The notes: generated from the letters alone by a model not told the origin. A DNA stretch of 64,000 nucleotides from Nemertoderma westbladi (GCA_032718475.1 JAUCBJ010006956.1:62001-126000), one strand, 5' to 3'; counted from the first letter of the stretch, positions 43,919 to 55,133 are shown. Numbers and translations: made by a program.

Positions 43919-46900
43919 CCGCTCCCAGAAAATGGGATTTTCAGTCTATAAAATATAAAAATCACAGTTTCTAAAACCTAAAGATACTCTAAACAGTTAG
44001 TCTTTCTTGCGCGGACGGCGTTTACGCAGTTTTTTAAAGCTAGCAAGAGTCCTTTTCTCTTTGGGGGGAACCACTTTACTAGGAGGGCCATAACTCCTGG
44101 GTGAAGGGTGCAATATGATTGCATTAGAAGGTTTGGGTTTACTGTCGGTGTCTCGTCCATTTCGATATGCTTCTCCTCGAGCTGATTTTCCTCCGCTTGT
44201 CATGGGATACGTTCGTCCAAAACTCTCGCAGAGAATAGGGTTTTCTAAGCTTGATATCTTCTTTGAGATTCGAGGTTTCCCAATCGAACTGAGATAAGGC
44301 CAATTCGTTTATCGATTGGACTTACTGTGATAACTTACGTTTATCTGAACAAACGCAGGTTTCTTTTTTGATCTTTATAAAATAGCGTTTAACTCGTTTC
44401 GTACAACGCTCTCCTTCACCTTGATGAAGGGTTGTATCGCGTTAAACGGGACGACCATACGGTTGGATAGTGATATTAGGTGTCTGCGTCATAATCCAGC
44501 TAGGTAAGATGGGCGGCTAGCTAGAAATCACTGTCGGAGTGTTACCGATTAAGTGTTAGGGTAGCACTAGATCTTGAACAGTGAATACCGTCCAATAGGA
44601 TCCGCGACACCACCAGGATCGCAGGTCTGAGGTCCAACTAAGGAATGAGGAGGTTTGACCGAGTATTCCGGGACTCTGATCGTAGGTTTACTCTAGGATC
44701 GTTAGAGCCGAGTGAGCATAGGTGATACGTCAAACAAGTTTCGCTCGAAACTCCAGTAAATATAACGAACACAACTGTGTTTAACACAACATTTCCGTGG
44801 ATGTTTATGTCTTTCCGTTTATTGGCTGGGTCTAGGGCATTTACCGTAATAATACCAAAGACGCACGTCTGGTAGGGTAAACGCGGGTGACATTTATTTG
44901 TTGTTACAATGCTTCTATCAAGAATTCCAAATATACTTTGGAGTTACCGCGTCCATTTGTTTCTTTAGTGTCTTTTCTTTCGAGCCGATTTCGAATAGAA
45001 TTTTCGCATTCGAATTTCAGTTTATGGTTCCGACTCCGCTGGGCAGGATATATAGTCGACATAGTCCGTATTGTGTAAATCGATAGGATGACCAGTAGTT
45101 AAGAAGGCCATATACGTACCATTACGCTGCGTATATCGAGCAGCGAATTTTCTATAGTTCAACTCGCGCGCGGGCTGCTCTTGGGACATTGGCGGTTCGA
45201 TATAACGACCATCGTCCTCCGCAGCAGTTGGACTAACGTCGCCGCGTATTAAGCTATCAACAAACGCTTGCAAAAATAGAGTATATCGCTCCCCGATACC
45301 AAGACCATCTTCTATCAACTCCGTCATTTCTGCTATATATGAGATTATCCACATTATAAGGAGTTTATATTTAGGCGAGCGGGCGTCGCTGCCTACCCCA
45401 ATCAACCCCCGGACAGGACGAGATCCTCAGCGCCGATGTGTCGTCGCCGCCGTACTTTCGCCAACGACGTAGCCGCACAACGACAACGACAACCGGCACA
45501 AGTCACTCGACTGTCCGTCCCAAAGGCTTAGATGTACTTCAGGTATTCCTTGGAGAGTTAGGTTACTTTACGATTGCGACTGGCTACTGTAAACACACCT
45601 TAGCAGTAACATTCACCTATAAACTCACAAATACCACACACACAACTTGTCACAAATTACACACATTCGGGCCATTTGTCCGTTAGTCAATGCCTTCCAG
45701 AATGTCACTGTATTATTATGTATCCTTGGATACTAGTAGTGCGCTATTTATTCCCTATGCTATTCAATGGTACAAGCTTTCTATTGTTCTTTTAACTCAA
45801 TTCTAATTCTAGCGTGGTTGTTGCTATGGTGACATTATGCAAAGCTAGCGGTAGAATTAGAGTAATTCCAATGCATACAGATCTGGGATGTTATTTAATA
45901 GTATTCTTTAATAGTCAATGTTCTGTTTTATACATGACTTTATGAATTTTATCGGCTATTGACTATGTTTGGGAGACTTTCACACTCTCATACGCATGAT
46001 AAGATAAATCTCCGCTCCCTTGATCTATTAATTAATGGAATTTTGGGAACTTTATAAATTGCGTAAAATGGCAATTTATTAAATTCATTAAAAGGCATGA
46101 ATTTAAATTTATTCCCTGAAATTTTATTATTTGATAATTAAATGGACATATTTTGATTCTAGAACATGTCTAGGGACACAAGATCCTTAATTCTATGACA
46201 ATTGTCTTTTTTAAGAATATCGGTAAATGCTACGATATCTTAATTGACTAGAATTGTTGAAGGATCTGAATTTTACAGATTTTGATTTATTAGATTTGCA
46301 AATATTAAATAATTAATATTTGAGATGGGCACCGATTTATTCCAGAACTTGTCTGGGGACGTTAACCACTGATTCTATAATTTGTCTTTCAAGTATATCG
46401 GTGGGTGCCACGATATCTTAATCGACTAGAATTACAGATGGTCAAAGGGTTTAACAGATTTATTTTGCGTTATACGCTACTGTTAAAGGGACATCACGCT
46501 ACTATATGTATTATTTAATATACGGTATGAGAGCAATATCGCACGAAGCAATGTCAGTGTGAAGAGGCAAGTCGTTTCCAAGGTCTACCCAGAGCTTGGT
46601 TTAGCCGAGACACGAGGATCTGAACTTTGCATTCCTAATACTCTGCCTACCAATAATACTTAAATACAGTAGTGGCTTTATTGTACTTTAATAAGTACAG
46701 ACATTTCATCTTACTGTAGTTACGTATTTATAATATAATACGGACAGTAAGGAAAGAGAAAAAATAATTATTTCTTCGCCGTCTCACTAAATATAATATA
46801 AGTAATTACGTACGTAATAAACACGAATATATTGCACTATTCTACAAAATAATCGCCAAAATAATATTCTACTAAATTAAATAAAACGATTATAATAAAA

Positions 46901-46980
46901 TTACATAGTAATACATACATAAATATAAAAATGATAAAATAATATAAAATAATAGAGTCACACACCCACTCCATATGTTG
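43919..46980 (-). other. 3' internal region of the BEL element, unknown content
   Basis: About 3 kb between the Gag-derived ORF and the 3' LTR. It holds a 127-codon minus-strand frame at 45022-45405 and a 68-codon frame with a very basic end (LASFKKLRKRRPRKKD) at 43997-44203. Neither matches a family that I recognise. The rest is AT-rich. It could be an extra ORF of this lineage or captured sequence. Confidence 0.5.
45022..45405 (-). CDS. Hypothetical 127-residue protein inside the BEL element
   Basis: The frame runs from an ATG at 45405 to a stop at 45022. It begins MIGVGSDARSPKYKLLIMWI and ends DYVDYISCPAESEP. The composition is protein-like, not repetitive, with a short hydrophobic start (LLIMWIISYIA). 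I recognise no domain. It may be a remnant exon or second ORF of the element, or captured host sequence, or chance. Neighbours are the Gag-derived ORF upstream and the 3' LTR downstream. Confidence 0.35.
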   Translation of the reverse strand: MIGVGSDARSPKYKLLIMWIISYIAEMTELIEDGLGIGERYTLFLQAFVDSLIRGDVSPTAAEDDGRYIEPPMSQEQPARELNYRKFAARYTQRNGTYMAFLTTGHPIDLHNTDYVDYISCPAESEP

Positions 46981-49900
46981 TTACGTTATGGAGTCCCTAG
47001 ATGTTTGAAGGATCAGGGAGGTGGTCGTGGGAAGAGAATTTTGCCTTCCACAGTTTCCGGAGAGTCCTCCATTCCCTTCCGATAAACACAAACGACCGAC
47101 TGGGTGATTGAGTCGCTGCATCCTGAATACAATTCCAGGTTTCCTCTTCGTCCTGGAATAGTGACGATAGAAACATCGCTCAAAGTATATGACGGCGTCA
47201 CAAAGCCGATTCCAGGAGCTATAGTGGTCCGTCGCTCTCTGCAGGAGAGGTGAGAGTCCCTGCGAGACGTCTGATGTTCCAGAGCTCCAATCGCTCTCTC
47301 TGATCTTCATGAAGGATCCACTCGCGGTGGGGAGGTCCAGATCCACGGCGTCGTCCCTGGTAACATGTAATACCGACAGATCTATCCCGGGTTCAAATAA
47401 CTCCGATCCACCCGTCCGGGTTTCAGGTTCGACTTTCTCCGCTCCCTTGGCTGGTCTAATCTCAGTCGGAGTAAGATGGGGAGGCCATTCATTCTCCTTA
47501 CTCAGGAAGTCGGGTTCACCTAACCGGTCTATAGTATCTGTCAGTTCTTGAGGAGTTGCTCCTCTGGAAGCGATGTCCGTTGGATTAAACTTCTTGGAGC
47601 AATATCTCCATTGATCTACATTGGAGCTAAGATTGTCATTATCTGAGGAGTGTGGTGTTCCCTCAGTTGGGTCGTCTCCCTCACTAGTATCATCTTCCCA
47701 TTCACTCACCTGGCAGACGCGATCTTGAAGCAGTCTTTCCCTGAGCGTTCTACGGGAAGGTCCAGTAAGGTACCAACCTACTCTAGTTCTTACCGCATAG
47801 GTCTGTAGTGGCTGCGGTTGAGCAGGTCGTTTCTCTAATGTCTCCAGCGCCTCATGCACGTTTTGGCCGATGAGTATTTGCACTCCAGGATAATCAGTCT
47901 GGAATCGAGGTATGTTAAGATGTTGGATGCTCTCATCCTCGTCCCAATTATAAAGGTCTGCTTGAGTAGTAGCGAAGTTCTTTATAGCCACCATTTTCAC
48001 TGACCTTATGCTATGTTCTCCTAGTTCGTCCTGGGGGGTGGACAACGCGCCTACATAATAATCAGCTGTTACTGTAGATTTCCAAACTTGCATGATTCCT
48101 GACATGTTTAGCTTGGTTCGGAACTTGGGTTGTCCAGCAAAGATGACTTCGGCTAGTTCTTTATCGATGAATGTTCCTGTGCTACCGGAGTCCAGGAGGG
48201 CGTTCACTATATAGCTCTTCTGAGGTCCGTGGACCCGTAACTGGACTACAGGAAATTCTCGGATTCCTATATTGGAAGTTGGCGCTTTCCAAGATGGTTG
48301 TTGATCTGAAGTAGTTAGGGTGAGGTCGCTGTCTGTGTCTTTTTCATACACGAGTGCTCGATACACTGCGGTGGTGTTTATTAGGTAACAGGATTCGTTT
48401 TGGTCGGAGAACTCGTCCGTATAGAATCCTTCCATCTCAGATTGATCAGTGTCGTTCACATCACTGAATTGGACATGTAGTTCGGACTCACTTACCTGAC
48501 TCGGGCTGTTTCGTTCGAATTCCGTGTGCAACAAGATATGATGTTTTACGCCGCACTGTGCACACCTTGCGTCGGAGTTACAGGTTCGCCGTTGGTGTCC
48601 TCGTCTGAGGCAATTATAACACAACCGCTTATCCCACATGACTTCACGTCTATCCTTTAGTGATTTCCTCAGGAATTTATCACACGCATTTAAACGGTGG
48701 GGCCCGTCGCACAGCACACATTTGGGCTTGATGTTACTTACTTTAACATGTGCTGTGTGGTGCACACTTGTTCTTTCCTCGGGCTTTCTCACCTGAATTC
48801 TTTTAGGAGACGTAGGAGGGGTTTTTTGTACCGGTTCCCTTCTGTCATTGGGTCGAGACTTGGATTTACTTACCTGATCTTTAGGCATTTTATTGACATA
48901 AGATCTGTCAGTGTCTTTCCCGCTGTCCTCTCCTTGAGAAGTTTGGCTTTCACCGTCGTCGGTATAACATACTGGTATTACCCTTCTCCTAGAAACGGGT
49001 TTCTCACTTACCTTACTTTCCGCTGTCTTCTCTCTGGACTGCTTTATGAGCTGTAATTTCACCTCGCTATCCAGGAATGACATGAGATCAGCCATGGTAG
49101 GGTCTCGCCGTTGTTGTTCCATCATATATAGCACTTTCTTATCCCAGCGTGTACCTACTCCACCTTTAGGTAAAGTAGAAGCCACTGCTCTAATAACCAT
49201 AGTGTTCTGATACTCATGAGACTTACCTAGCCAATCTAATTGTCTGCAGATCTCCTGGATCTCATCGGAAAACTCGATAATTCCGCTACTAATAAACTTT
49301 CGGGGCGCTACTAACTTTGCATACAAGTACCCAGCGATATTATTCCTATTACCATACCTGATGTTTAGTGTATCCCAAACTTGTCTTAATCCGTCTGGAT
49401 GTCCAATAAACTTTAACGCCATTAACTTGGGAGATCCTTCTAAGCACTCGATGAGGTATCTAAGTTTTTCTCCATTAGATAGTACAGAGTTCTGTATGTT
49501 ATCTTTGTAATATTCATTAAAAGGTAACCATTTCATCTCATCTCCATTGAACTTAACGATCTCTCCAACCTTTACCGCTTGCCGGGCTTCGGTTCTAGCC
49601 ATTTGACGCGTAAAACTTTCTTGGGCCATCGTGCTATTTAATATCGAGTTATCGGTATATAAATTTCTCGGATTATGATCAGTTCTATAGGGAATATCAT
49701 TATCAACAGGTCTATAATTACCCTTAATAGGGTTCACTATAGGAGTTTCTACTTCGCTAGCAGTATTAATGCGTGTAGGCTCCACACCTTGCGCATGAGA
49801 TACTTCAGACCTAACGGGTTGACACATTGTTACAGAGGGTGGTGGTATACCCTTTTTAGTATTTACTAATTTATCGCGCTCTAGCGCGATACTTTGCTGC

Positions 49901-51921
49901 ACTTCTTGCAACTCTAGTCTACTTTCCCTTACTGTGCCCTTGAATTGCTGGACAGTCTCCTGCAACTGCCCGAGCAGGAGATCCATCCCCCGCCGTCTCT
50001 CGTCCACCCATTCGACCGCCGAAGCGGGAGTCGCCAACGTTGTAGCGGGCGGACGAGGGACAACGGGCGACAAATCCGGAATATTTCGCTCGGGGTCCAG
50101 GACCTGAACTGTCGCCTGGGCAGTTCTACTGGGCACAGGTAGCTTAGTGCTATGTAGAGGGAATTTAGAAGTAGCTTCAGGGAGCACAGGTGTGTCTATC
50201 ACCGAAGGGGTGATTTCAAGAACAGGCCTAATTATTTCAGGCTCATCTACTATAGTAGGGAGTCTTTCTATTGTAATTATTTGGTCTGTGGGCTCTGTAC
50301 TACTTAAGTTGGTGTTATTTAGTTGCCTTCTAACAGCTGGAGGCAAATCAGGCAATTTCTGACGGTGGAATGTTCTTTTACGTCTGCTTAGGCGAGGTCG
50401 ATTTCCTCCGCCTTCAGTGTCGGTGGTATCACCTTCCTCAGATGATGTATACCCCTGTCTCTTGGGAGTAGATCGACTCATCATCTGCATATTGCTCGCT
50501 GTTAACTGTTTATTGAAGTTGTCTTGCTTCTCTTGAAGAATTTCCAACTCTAGTTGGGTTGCCTCTTCAGCTGCCCTTCGTTCTTCTTCTACCACTGCCT
50601 CTGCTGTTGCCAGTGCCGCCTTTCTTTCTGCTTCGGCCGCTGCCTTTGCTGCTGCTACTGCCGCTTTTGCCTCTGCCGCTGCCACTGCCGCTGCCGCTTT
50701 TGTTTCTGCTTCTGCAGCTGCCACTGCTGCTGCTACTGCCGCTGCCTTTCTGTCTTCTATACGTTTTTTCTTCACTTGTTCTTCCTGGTCCTTAACGACG
50801 CGGAGTTGTTCATCGAATTTAGCTTGATTAGCCGCTAACCTATCCACGTCGATGGCGTCAAGCACACGCTGTGCTCCTTCACTATTAGGGCTAAGTCCCT
50901 CTAGTCTTCTCCTCAACTCTTCATCTCCTAAAAAACGTTGATAGTCTGACAGATAGATGTCAATGGCATCTCTCTTATGTGGTTTCTCTGCCGTCGCTTC
51001 ACTTTCCACTTGGGAAAAAGTGGCGTCCGTCGATTCTCCATGGGTTGAGCGCTCCTCCAACTGAGCTTTCCACTGAGCTGCTCCTTGAACCTGGCGACTC
51101 ACCCGTTGAAACCAAGTTTTTACGGCAACTTGCAACGACGTGTCTTGTTTTCTTTTAGAAGCCTCCTCAAAGGCGGATAAGATTAGCCTAATCCGCAAAA
51201 CTCTTTCTCTAACTTGATAAAGCAGCGATCCCTGCTCTTGAGGTCCTTGAGGTTGTTGAAACAGTTGTCTCTCTACTCGCTCCATAGAGCTGAAGAATCC
51301 CTGGGCGTATCCGGCTGCGGACCTCTTCCATACAGCTGGATCGATGGTCTCCTTGGCTACTCCCATCCGGTGTATGTCTTCCCAGGCAGCTTCTGATAAA
51401 TCAAACGGGAGTCCGGGTCCGGGGAAGTTCCATTGCGACTCAACAATAGACTTCAGTTCTTCACTCGTGTATCCCGCGTAACTATCTCTAGTTGACCGTT
51501 GACTTCTCGCCCAATCGATCTGGTGTTCTTCCACCGCGATCAATAACCCAGCGAGCACGGCTGCAGGAAGGATGAGAAGGGGATCCGTATAAACCGCATC
51601 CGTCATCTCTGCTCCGCGCTCGGGTGTCAGCTCTACAGTATCCTCACTACTGGAGCTGCTGGGCCGCTGAGGAATAAGTTCTTGACTAGCGGGTTGTTGC
51701 TGTTCCGCTGCCTTTTGGTCCCGCTTGACCTGAGCTCGAGTGCCTATGATAGACCTACGATGTTGGACCAGCCTAGGTTCTGTTATTACTACTGGAGGGA
51801 TGACTTTCCTCACAGTGGGAGGTGAACTGGATTTACGACCAGACGGTTGTACGTCTCTATCTGAGTCGCAGATAGTTACATCTAATAAACTGTCTGACAG
51901 GTTCTGCTTAGTATCAGACAT
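46981..51921 (-). CDS. BEL/Pao Gag-protease polyprotein with internal deletions
   Basis: 1646 codons from ATG at 51921. Residues 1-770 are a variable Gag N-terminus with an Ala/Glu coiled stretch (about 380-460). About 780-970 is the BEL Gag domain (DUF1759-like: FNGDEMKWLPFNEYYKDNIQ, then EFSDEIQEICRQLDWLGKSH). Zinc-knuckle Cys/His clusters lie near 1067-1130 (CVLCDGPHRLNAC, CYNCLRRGHQRRTC, CAQCGVKHHILLH). The aspartic protease motif LLDSGSTGTF is near 1240. RTRVGWYLTGP follows, but the text then jumps to WRYCSKKFNPTDIASRG, which in complete elements lies after RT/RNase H. It jumps again from YSSWNRL to HPVGRLCLSEGNG, the far end of integrase. Both losses leave the frame open, giving a Gag-protease protein with a scrambled tail. 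Confidence 0.88.
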   Translation of the reverse strand: MSDTKQNLSDSLLDVTICDSDRDVQPSGRKSSSPPTVRKVIPPVVITEPRLVQHRRSIIGTRAQVKRDQKAAEQQQPASQELIPQRPSSSSSEDTVELTPERGAEMTDAVYTDPLLILPAAVLAGLLIAVEEHQIDWARSQRSTRDSYAGYTSEELKSIVESQWNFPGPGLPFDLSEAAWEDIHRMGVAKETIDPAVWKRSAAGYAQGFFSSMERVERQLFQQPQGPQEQGSLLYQVRERVLRIRLILSAFEEASKRKQDTSLQVAVKTWFQRVSRQVQGAAQWKAQLEERSTHGESTDATFSQVESEATAEKPHKRDAIDIYLSDYQRFLGDEELRRRLEGLSPNSEGAQRVLDAIDVDRLAANQAKFDEQLRVVKDQEEQVKKKRIEDRKAAAVAAAVAAAEAETKAAAAVAAAEAKAAVAAAKAAAEAERKAALATAEAVVEEERRAAEEATQLELEILQEKQDNFNKQLTASNMQMMSRSTPKRQGYTSSEEGDTTDTEGGGNRPRLSRRKRTFHRQKLPDLPPAVRRQLNNTNLSSTEPTDQIITIERLPTIVDEPEIIRPVLEITPSVIDTPVLPEATSKFPLHSTKLPVPSRTAQATVQVLDPERNIPDLSPVVPRPPATTLATPASAVEWVDERRRGMDLLLGQLQETVQQFKGTVRESRLELQEVQQSIALERDKLVNTKKGIPPPSVTMCQPVRSEVSHAQGVEPTRINTASEVETPIVNPIKGNYRPVDNDIPYRTDHNPRNLYTDNSILNSTMAQESFTRQMARTEARQAVKVGEIVKFNGDEMKWLPFNEYYKDNIQNSVLSNGEKLRYLIECLEGSPKLMALKFIGHPDGLRQVWDTLNIRYGNRNNIAGYLYAKLVAPRKFISSGIIEFSDEIQEICRQLDWLGKSHEYQNTMVIRAVASTLPKGGVGTRWDKKVLYMMEQQRRDPTMADLMSFLDSEVKLQLIKQSREKTAESKVSEKPVSRRRVIPVCYTDDGESQTSQGEDSGKDTDRSYVNKMPKDQVSKSKSRPNDRREPVQKTPPTSPKRIQVRKPEERTSVHHTAHVKVSNIKPKCVLCDGPHRLNACDKFLRKSLKDRREVMWDKRLCYNCLRRGHQRRTCNSDARCAQCGVKHHILLHTEFERNSPSQVSESELHVQFSDVNDTDQSEMEGFYTDEFSDQNESCYLINTTAVYRALVYEKDTDSDLTLTTSDQQPSWKAPTSNIGIREFPVVQLRVHGPQKSYIVNALLDSGSTGTFIDKELAEVIFAGQPKFRTKLNMSGIMQVWKSTVTADYYVGALSTPQDELGEHSIRSVKMVAIKNFATTQADLYNWDEDESIQHLNIPRFQTDYPGVQILIGQNVHEALETLEKRPAQPQPLQTYAVRTRVGWYLTGPSRRTLRERLLQDRVCQVSEWEDDTSEGDDPTEGTPHSSDNDNLSSNVDQWRYCSKKFNPTDIASRGATPQELTDTIDRLGEPDFLSKENEWPPHLTPTEIRPAKGAEKVEPETRTGGSELFEPGIDLSVLHVTRDDAVDLDLPTASGSFMKIRESDWSSGTSDVSQGLSPLLQRATDHYSSWNRLCDAVIYFERCFYRHYSRTKRKPGIVFRMQRLNHPVGRLCLSEGNGGLSGNCGRQNSLPTTTSLILQTSRDSIT

Positions 51922-52058
51922 GACTATGTATACCGTTGAATGTCTACTGCTGTATTACAGTCTGAGTAAGTCTAGTAACTCAGTATTAACTGCTAGCCTA
52001 ATAATTAATTACCGGTACTGCTACTCAGTGTAGCGTGATATATATATAATATATTAGA

Positions 52059-52306
52059 ATACCGGTATGCTTATAGTATATATAACTATATAAGTATTAT
52101 TACAGACTAGGTTTATCACAGAATACCGGTATAATTTTAGCACAAATATATATAAATATATAATAGGCCTATCGGGAATACCGGTATACAGCTTACAATT
52201 TGTAGTATATATAATTCTGGACTAGAATTAATTACAGAATACCGGTATGATTTCAACCTAAAATTCATAAAAATAAATATAATAAGCCAATTATAAATAC
52301 CGGTAT
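52059..52306. repeat. Five spaced ATACCGGTAT palindromes
   Basis: Exact copies start at 52059, 52123, 52178, 52239 and 52297. The DNA between them is AT-rich and only weakly similar, so the motif stands out as the conserved part of a degenerate repeat of about 60 bp. Confidence 0.88.
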
Positions 52307-53224
52307 ATCAATTATTTTAAATAACTGAATTTCTGAATTTTAAGGGTTACTTGGTTACTTTAACTTACTTTATTGCCGTTATTTAAGCAGTAGTCCAACT
52401 GATATTGAGACCTAATTGTTGTATGGCAGGCCTACTATTTATAAATCGTTTGAGTTGATTTATAATATATATATACCCGTTTTAATGGGTTTTGTCAATG
52501 TTGAAATAAATGTTATTATTTCTGGGAAGTAATCACTACACAAAGCGGTGCGCTTTCAGTGAAGTGTTACTTATAGGACACTAAAACAAATAATTCTAAT
52601 TTACCTAAGTTACTTAATACTACAAATTACGTACAATTCGGGTGAGATTACAATCTCTAAATAAACACAAAAATTTACAAAAAACACAAAATACGAATTT
52701 TTAGGGTAATTTTACAAGAAGTCTACAAACCAGCCTAACAAAGGGTTAGATAACCGGTTATTACAACGGACAGGGTACTACGGTATTTGAAATAATAAGT
52801 AGTAGTAAATACACTGCGTTGTCTAGATAGGAAAATACCACCGCCTGACGACCTATAGCCGTATCGCTATAGGTTCTACGTTATGTATCACGGAGTGTTC
52901 CTACCTAGAAGTTAATAGAGCTAATCGAATGTGCCTATCAACCACTTTACAACACAGATATAATGTCTACACTAATTACTTCGGAAAGTACTGTACACTA
53001 AACCCTAAATTAGGTACGAGTACTTATATAACAGATAATCAGTAGTTAAATATACTTGAACAGCTAAAAGAACCACGGCATCTGCTGGAGTGACCGATGC
53101 ACAAAATCACCAGTCTTTACCTACGCCGAGCAGCCCGTGTAGTACCGGAGTTAATTTAACTATAGCGGTATGTATAACAAACACAATTACTGTAGGAACA
53201 AACTTAGGGAATGAATGTTGCGGA

Positions 53225-53800
53225 TAATCGCATAAACTCTGAATAATAAATATTACGCTACGCGTACAAACTACTCAAACAAAATACAGACCGAACACTG
53301 ACAGACTACTATCAAGCCTAAACAAACTACGGTATATGCAGACTCCGAAATGATTAGGGAGTATGCGCTCTAACCCAGTAGTGCGACTTATTCTTTAGTT
53401 GGGGGTTTACCTTACAGCGTTCGCTGCCCCTACTGCCTAACCGTACTTAATCGGACAGATGATCTACACACGCGGCAATCCGTTCAGACCTAATAACAGC
53501 CAGACAACTATCCAGCCTACAAATTATCTAAATAAAATTATACGCTACCCGTACAGACTTACACAAACAAAGTACAGACCAAACGATGGCAGACTACTCT
53601 CAAGCCTAAATAAACTACAGGACATGCAGACTCCGAAATGATTAGGGAGTATGCGCTCTAACCCAGTAGTGCGACTTATTCTTTAGTTGGGGGTTTACCT
53701 TACAGCGTTCGCTGCCCCTACTTCCTAACCGTACTTAATCGGACAGGTGATCTACACACACTGCAATCCGTTCAGACTTAACAGCAATCAGACAACAGCT
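53225..53800. repeat. 288-bp tandem duplication in the BEL leader
   Basis: The block starting CCGAAATGATTAGGGAGTAT at 53345 recurs at 53633 with few changes, and the sequence before it is also repeated (AAGCCTAAA, ATGCAGACTCCGAAATG). Two copies. Confidence 0.88.
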
Positions 53801-54095
53801 CAGCCTACAAATCGTCTGCACAATCTGATCAGGTTTACACGCCTTCTGTTCAATACTGGCCTACAAACAAATAAAACTGACAGAAATAGGCCTAAGTAAA
53901 ATCCCAATAAAAACCAGGCGTCCCCGATTAATTATTAAGACCTACCGGCATATATAATCAAATCGAATAATACTGCTGTACCTGTACTGTTGTAGGTACC
54001 GGTCCGGATGATCAGGCAGTCAGGCCTACTGGTTACCGGTCGACCGGTACTTTCGACTTTATTGCTTACTGCAATAAAGAAGCTATATCCGTTAT

Positions 54096-55128
54096 TGTTC
54101 GCGCTTTCAGACCTTTGGCAGTTTAACCCGCCAAATTAGGATGTCTGTTAGATAATAAATCACTTTAGCCGATGACAAATATTTGATTCACTACACTAGT
54201 CGAAACCAATCTGTGCGCGATCATTCACCCGCTGGATAATTCCCGGGAGATTGGGTTCGACGGCTTAATTTTATTGCTATGTAAGCTTAATGTATTATTC
54301 GACTGACAGTATTATATAATCTCTGACAATATTATTCACTTTCGGGGAATATTAACAGTTCCTTTAGGACGTGGCGCTCTATCTATATAAACAGAGTTAT
54401 GACTTAAACTAATCACAACGATATGGCTTAGTTATAATTCACATATATGGCGCATTCTTTAGGAAATGCTTCGTTATCAGTATCACCCGCACACAATGCT
54501 GCACAATACTGCACACTGATCTGCCGATCTTCACTGATTTTAGTTACATATAAAAGGAACACGGACTGACTCATGTAGGGGCTATCAAATAACATTAGAT
54601 TCACTTCAAACCACTTTAACATAAGTCACAATCGTTATGTATAACCTTTCTCTCTTACCTTCAGTATATCAAGAATATTGGGTTTTCGGGGTTATTTATC
54701 GTTATTCCAAATATAATAATTCATCAACCAAATTATGAAGTACAGACAGCAAATAGCAGTATAACAATATAAAGTATGCACAGTGTTACACAGTATGCAG
54801 TGTATGCAGTACTGCAGTATGCATTGATTGCATTGAGTTAGGTTAGTCAAGATAACAGATATATGTCCTTATGATTAAGCCTACTAGTGTACGGCGTAGT
54901 CATAGTAACTACTGTTCAAGAGTAGCTATCACCCCTTTGCGTCACGAATTGCCATAGAATCATAAAATATGCCTTTCACAGTACACATACGGAGGAAATA
55001 GGTCTTAGATCCTCTAAAAACACCGATACAGCAATAATACGGTCTCTTACACTTATTAAATCAACTACAGAGTATTTTAATGTAAAAGATAATAAAAATA
55101 ACGGGGCAATTCAGCAAAGGCTTTTACA
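54096..55128 (-). repeat. 5' LTR of the BEL element
   Basis: 1033 bp, apparently identical to the 3' LTR. On the element strand a TATATAG box lies at 54384-54390 and an AATAAA at 54270-54275, the order expected for a U3 promoter and an R/U5 polyadenylation signal. Confidence 0.93.
54384..54390 (-). promoter_or_regulatory. Candidate LTR TATA box
   Basis: TATATAG on the element strand (plus strand CTATATA), about 740 nt into the LTR and about 110 nt before an AATAAA. The same box is at the matching place in the other LTR. Confidence 0.45.
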
Positions 55129-55133
55129 TTGAG
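55129..55133. repeat. Target-site duplication, right copy (TTGAG)
   Basis: Matches 42881-42885 and directly follows the LTR terminus. Confidence 0.9.

Larger units (their letters stand above)
51922..54095 (-). other. 5' leader of the BEL element with two repeat systems
   Basis: 2.2 kb between the 5' LTR and the Gag ORF. It contains five copies of the palindrome ATACCGGTAT spaced 55-64 bp apart (52059-52306) and a 288-bp tandem duplication (about 53225-53800). It has no coding frame. Such leaders usually hold packaging and priming signals; that role is inferred. Confidence 0.6.
42886..55128 (-). mobile_element. BEL/Pao LTR retrotransposon, non-autonomous, recent insertion
   Basis: The element is 12,243 bp and reads on the minus strand. 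Two 1033-bp LTRs (42886-43918 and 54096-55128) begin TGTTCGCG and end TTTTACA on the plus strand and look identical line by line. TTGAG flanks both sides (42881-42885 and 55129-55133), a 5-bp target duplication as expected for BEL/Pao. Inside lie a 2.2-kb leader, one 1646-codon Gag-protease-derived ORF, and a 3-kb 3' region of unknown content. Reverse transcriptase, RNase H and the integrase core are absent, so movement would need enzymes from a relative. A purine-rich GGGAGCGG before the 3' LTR may be the polypurine tract; no clear primer site starting TGG was found next to the 5' LTR. It probably sits in a 5' TRPC intron. Confidence 0.93.
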
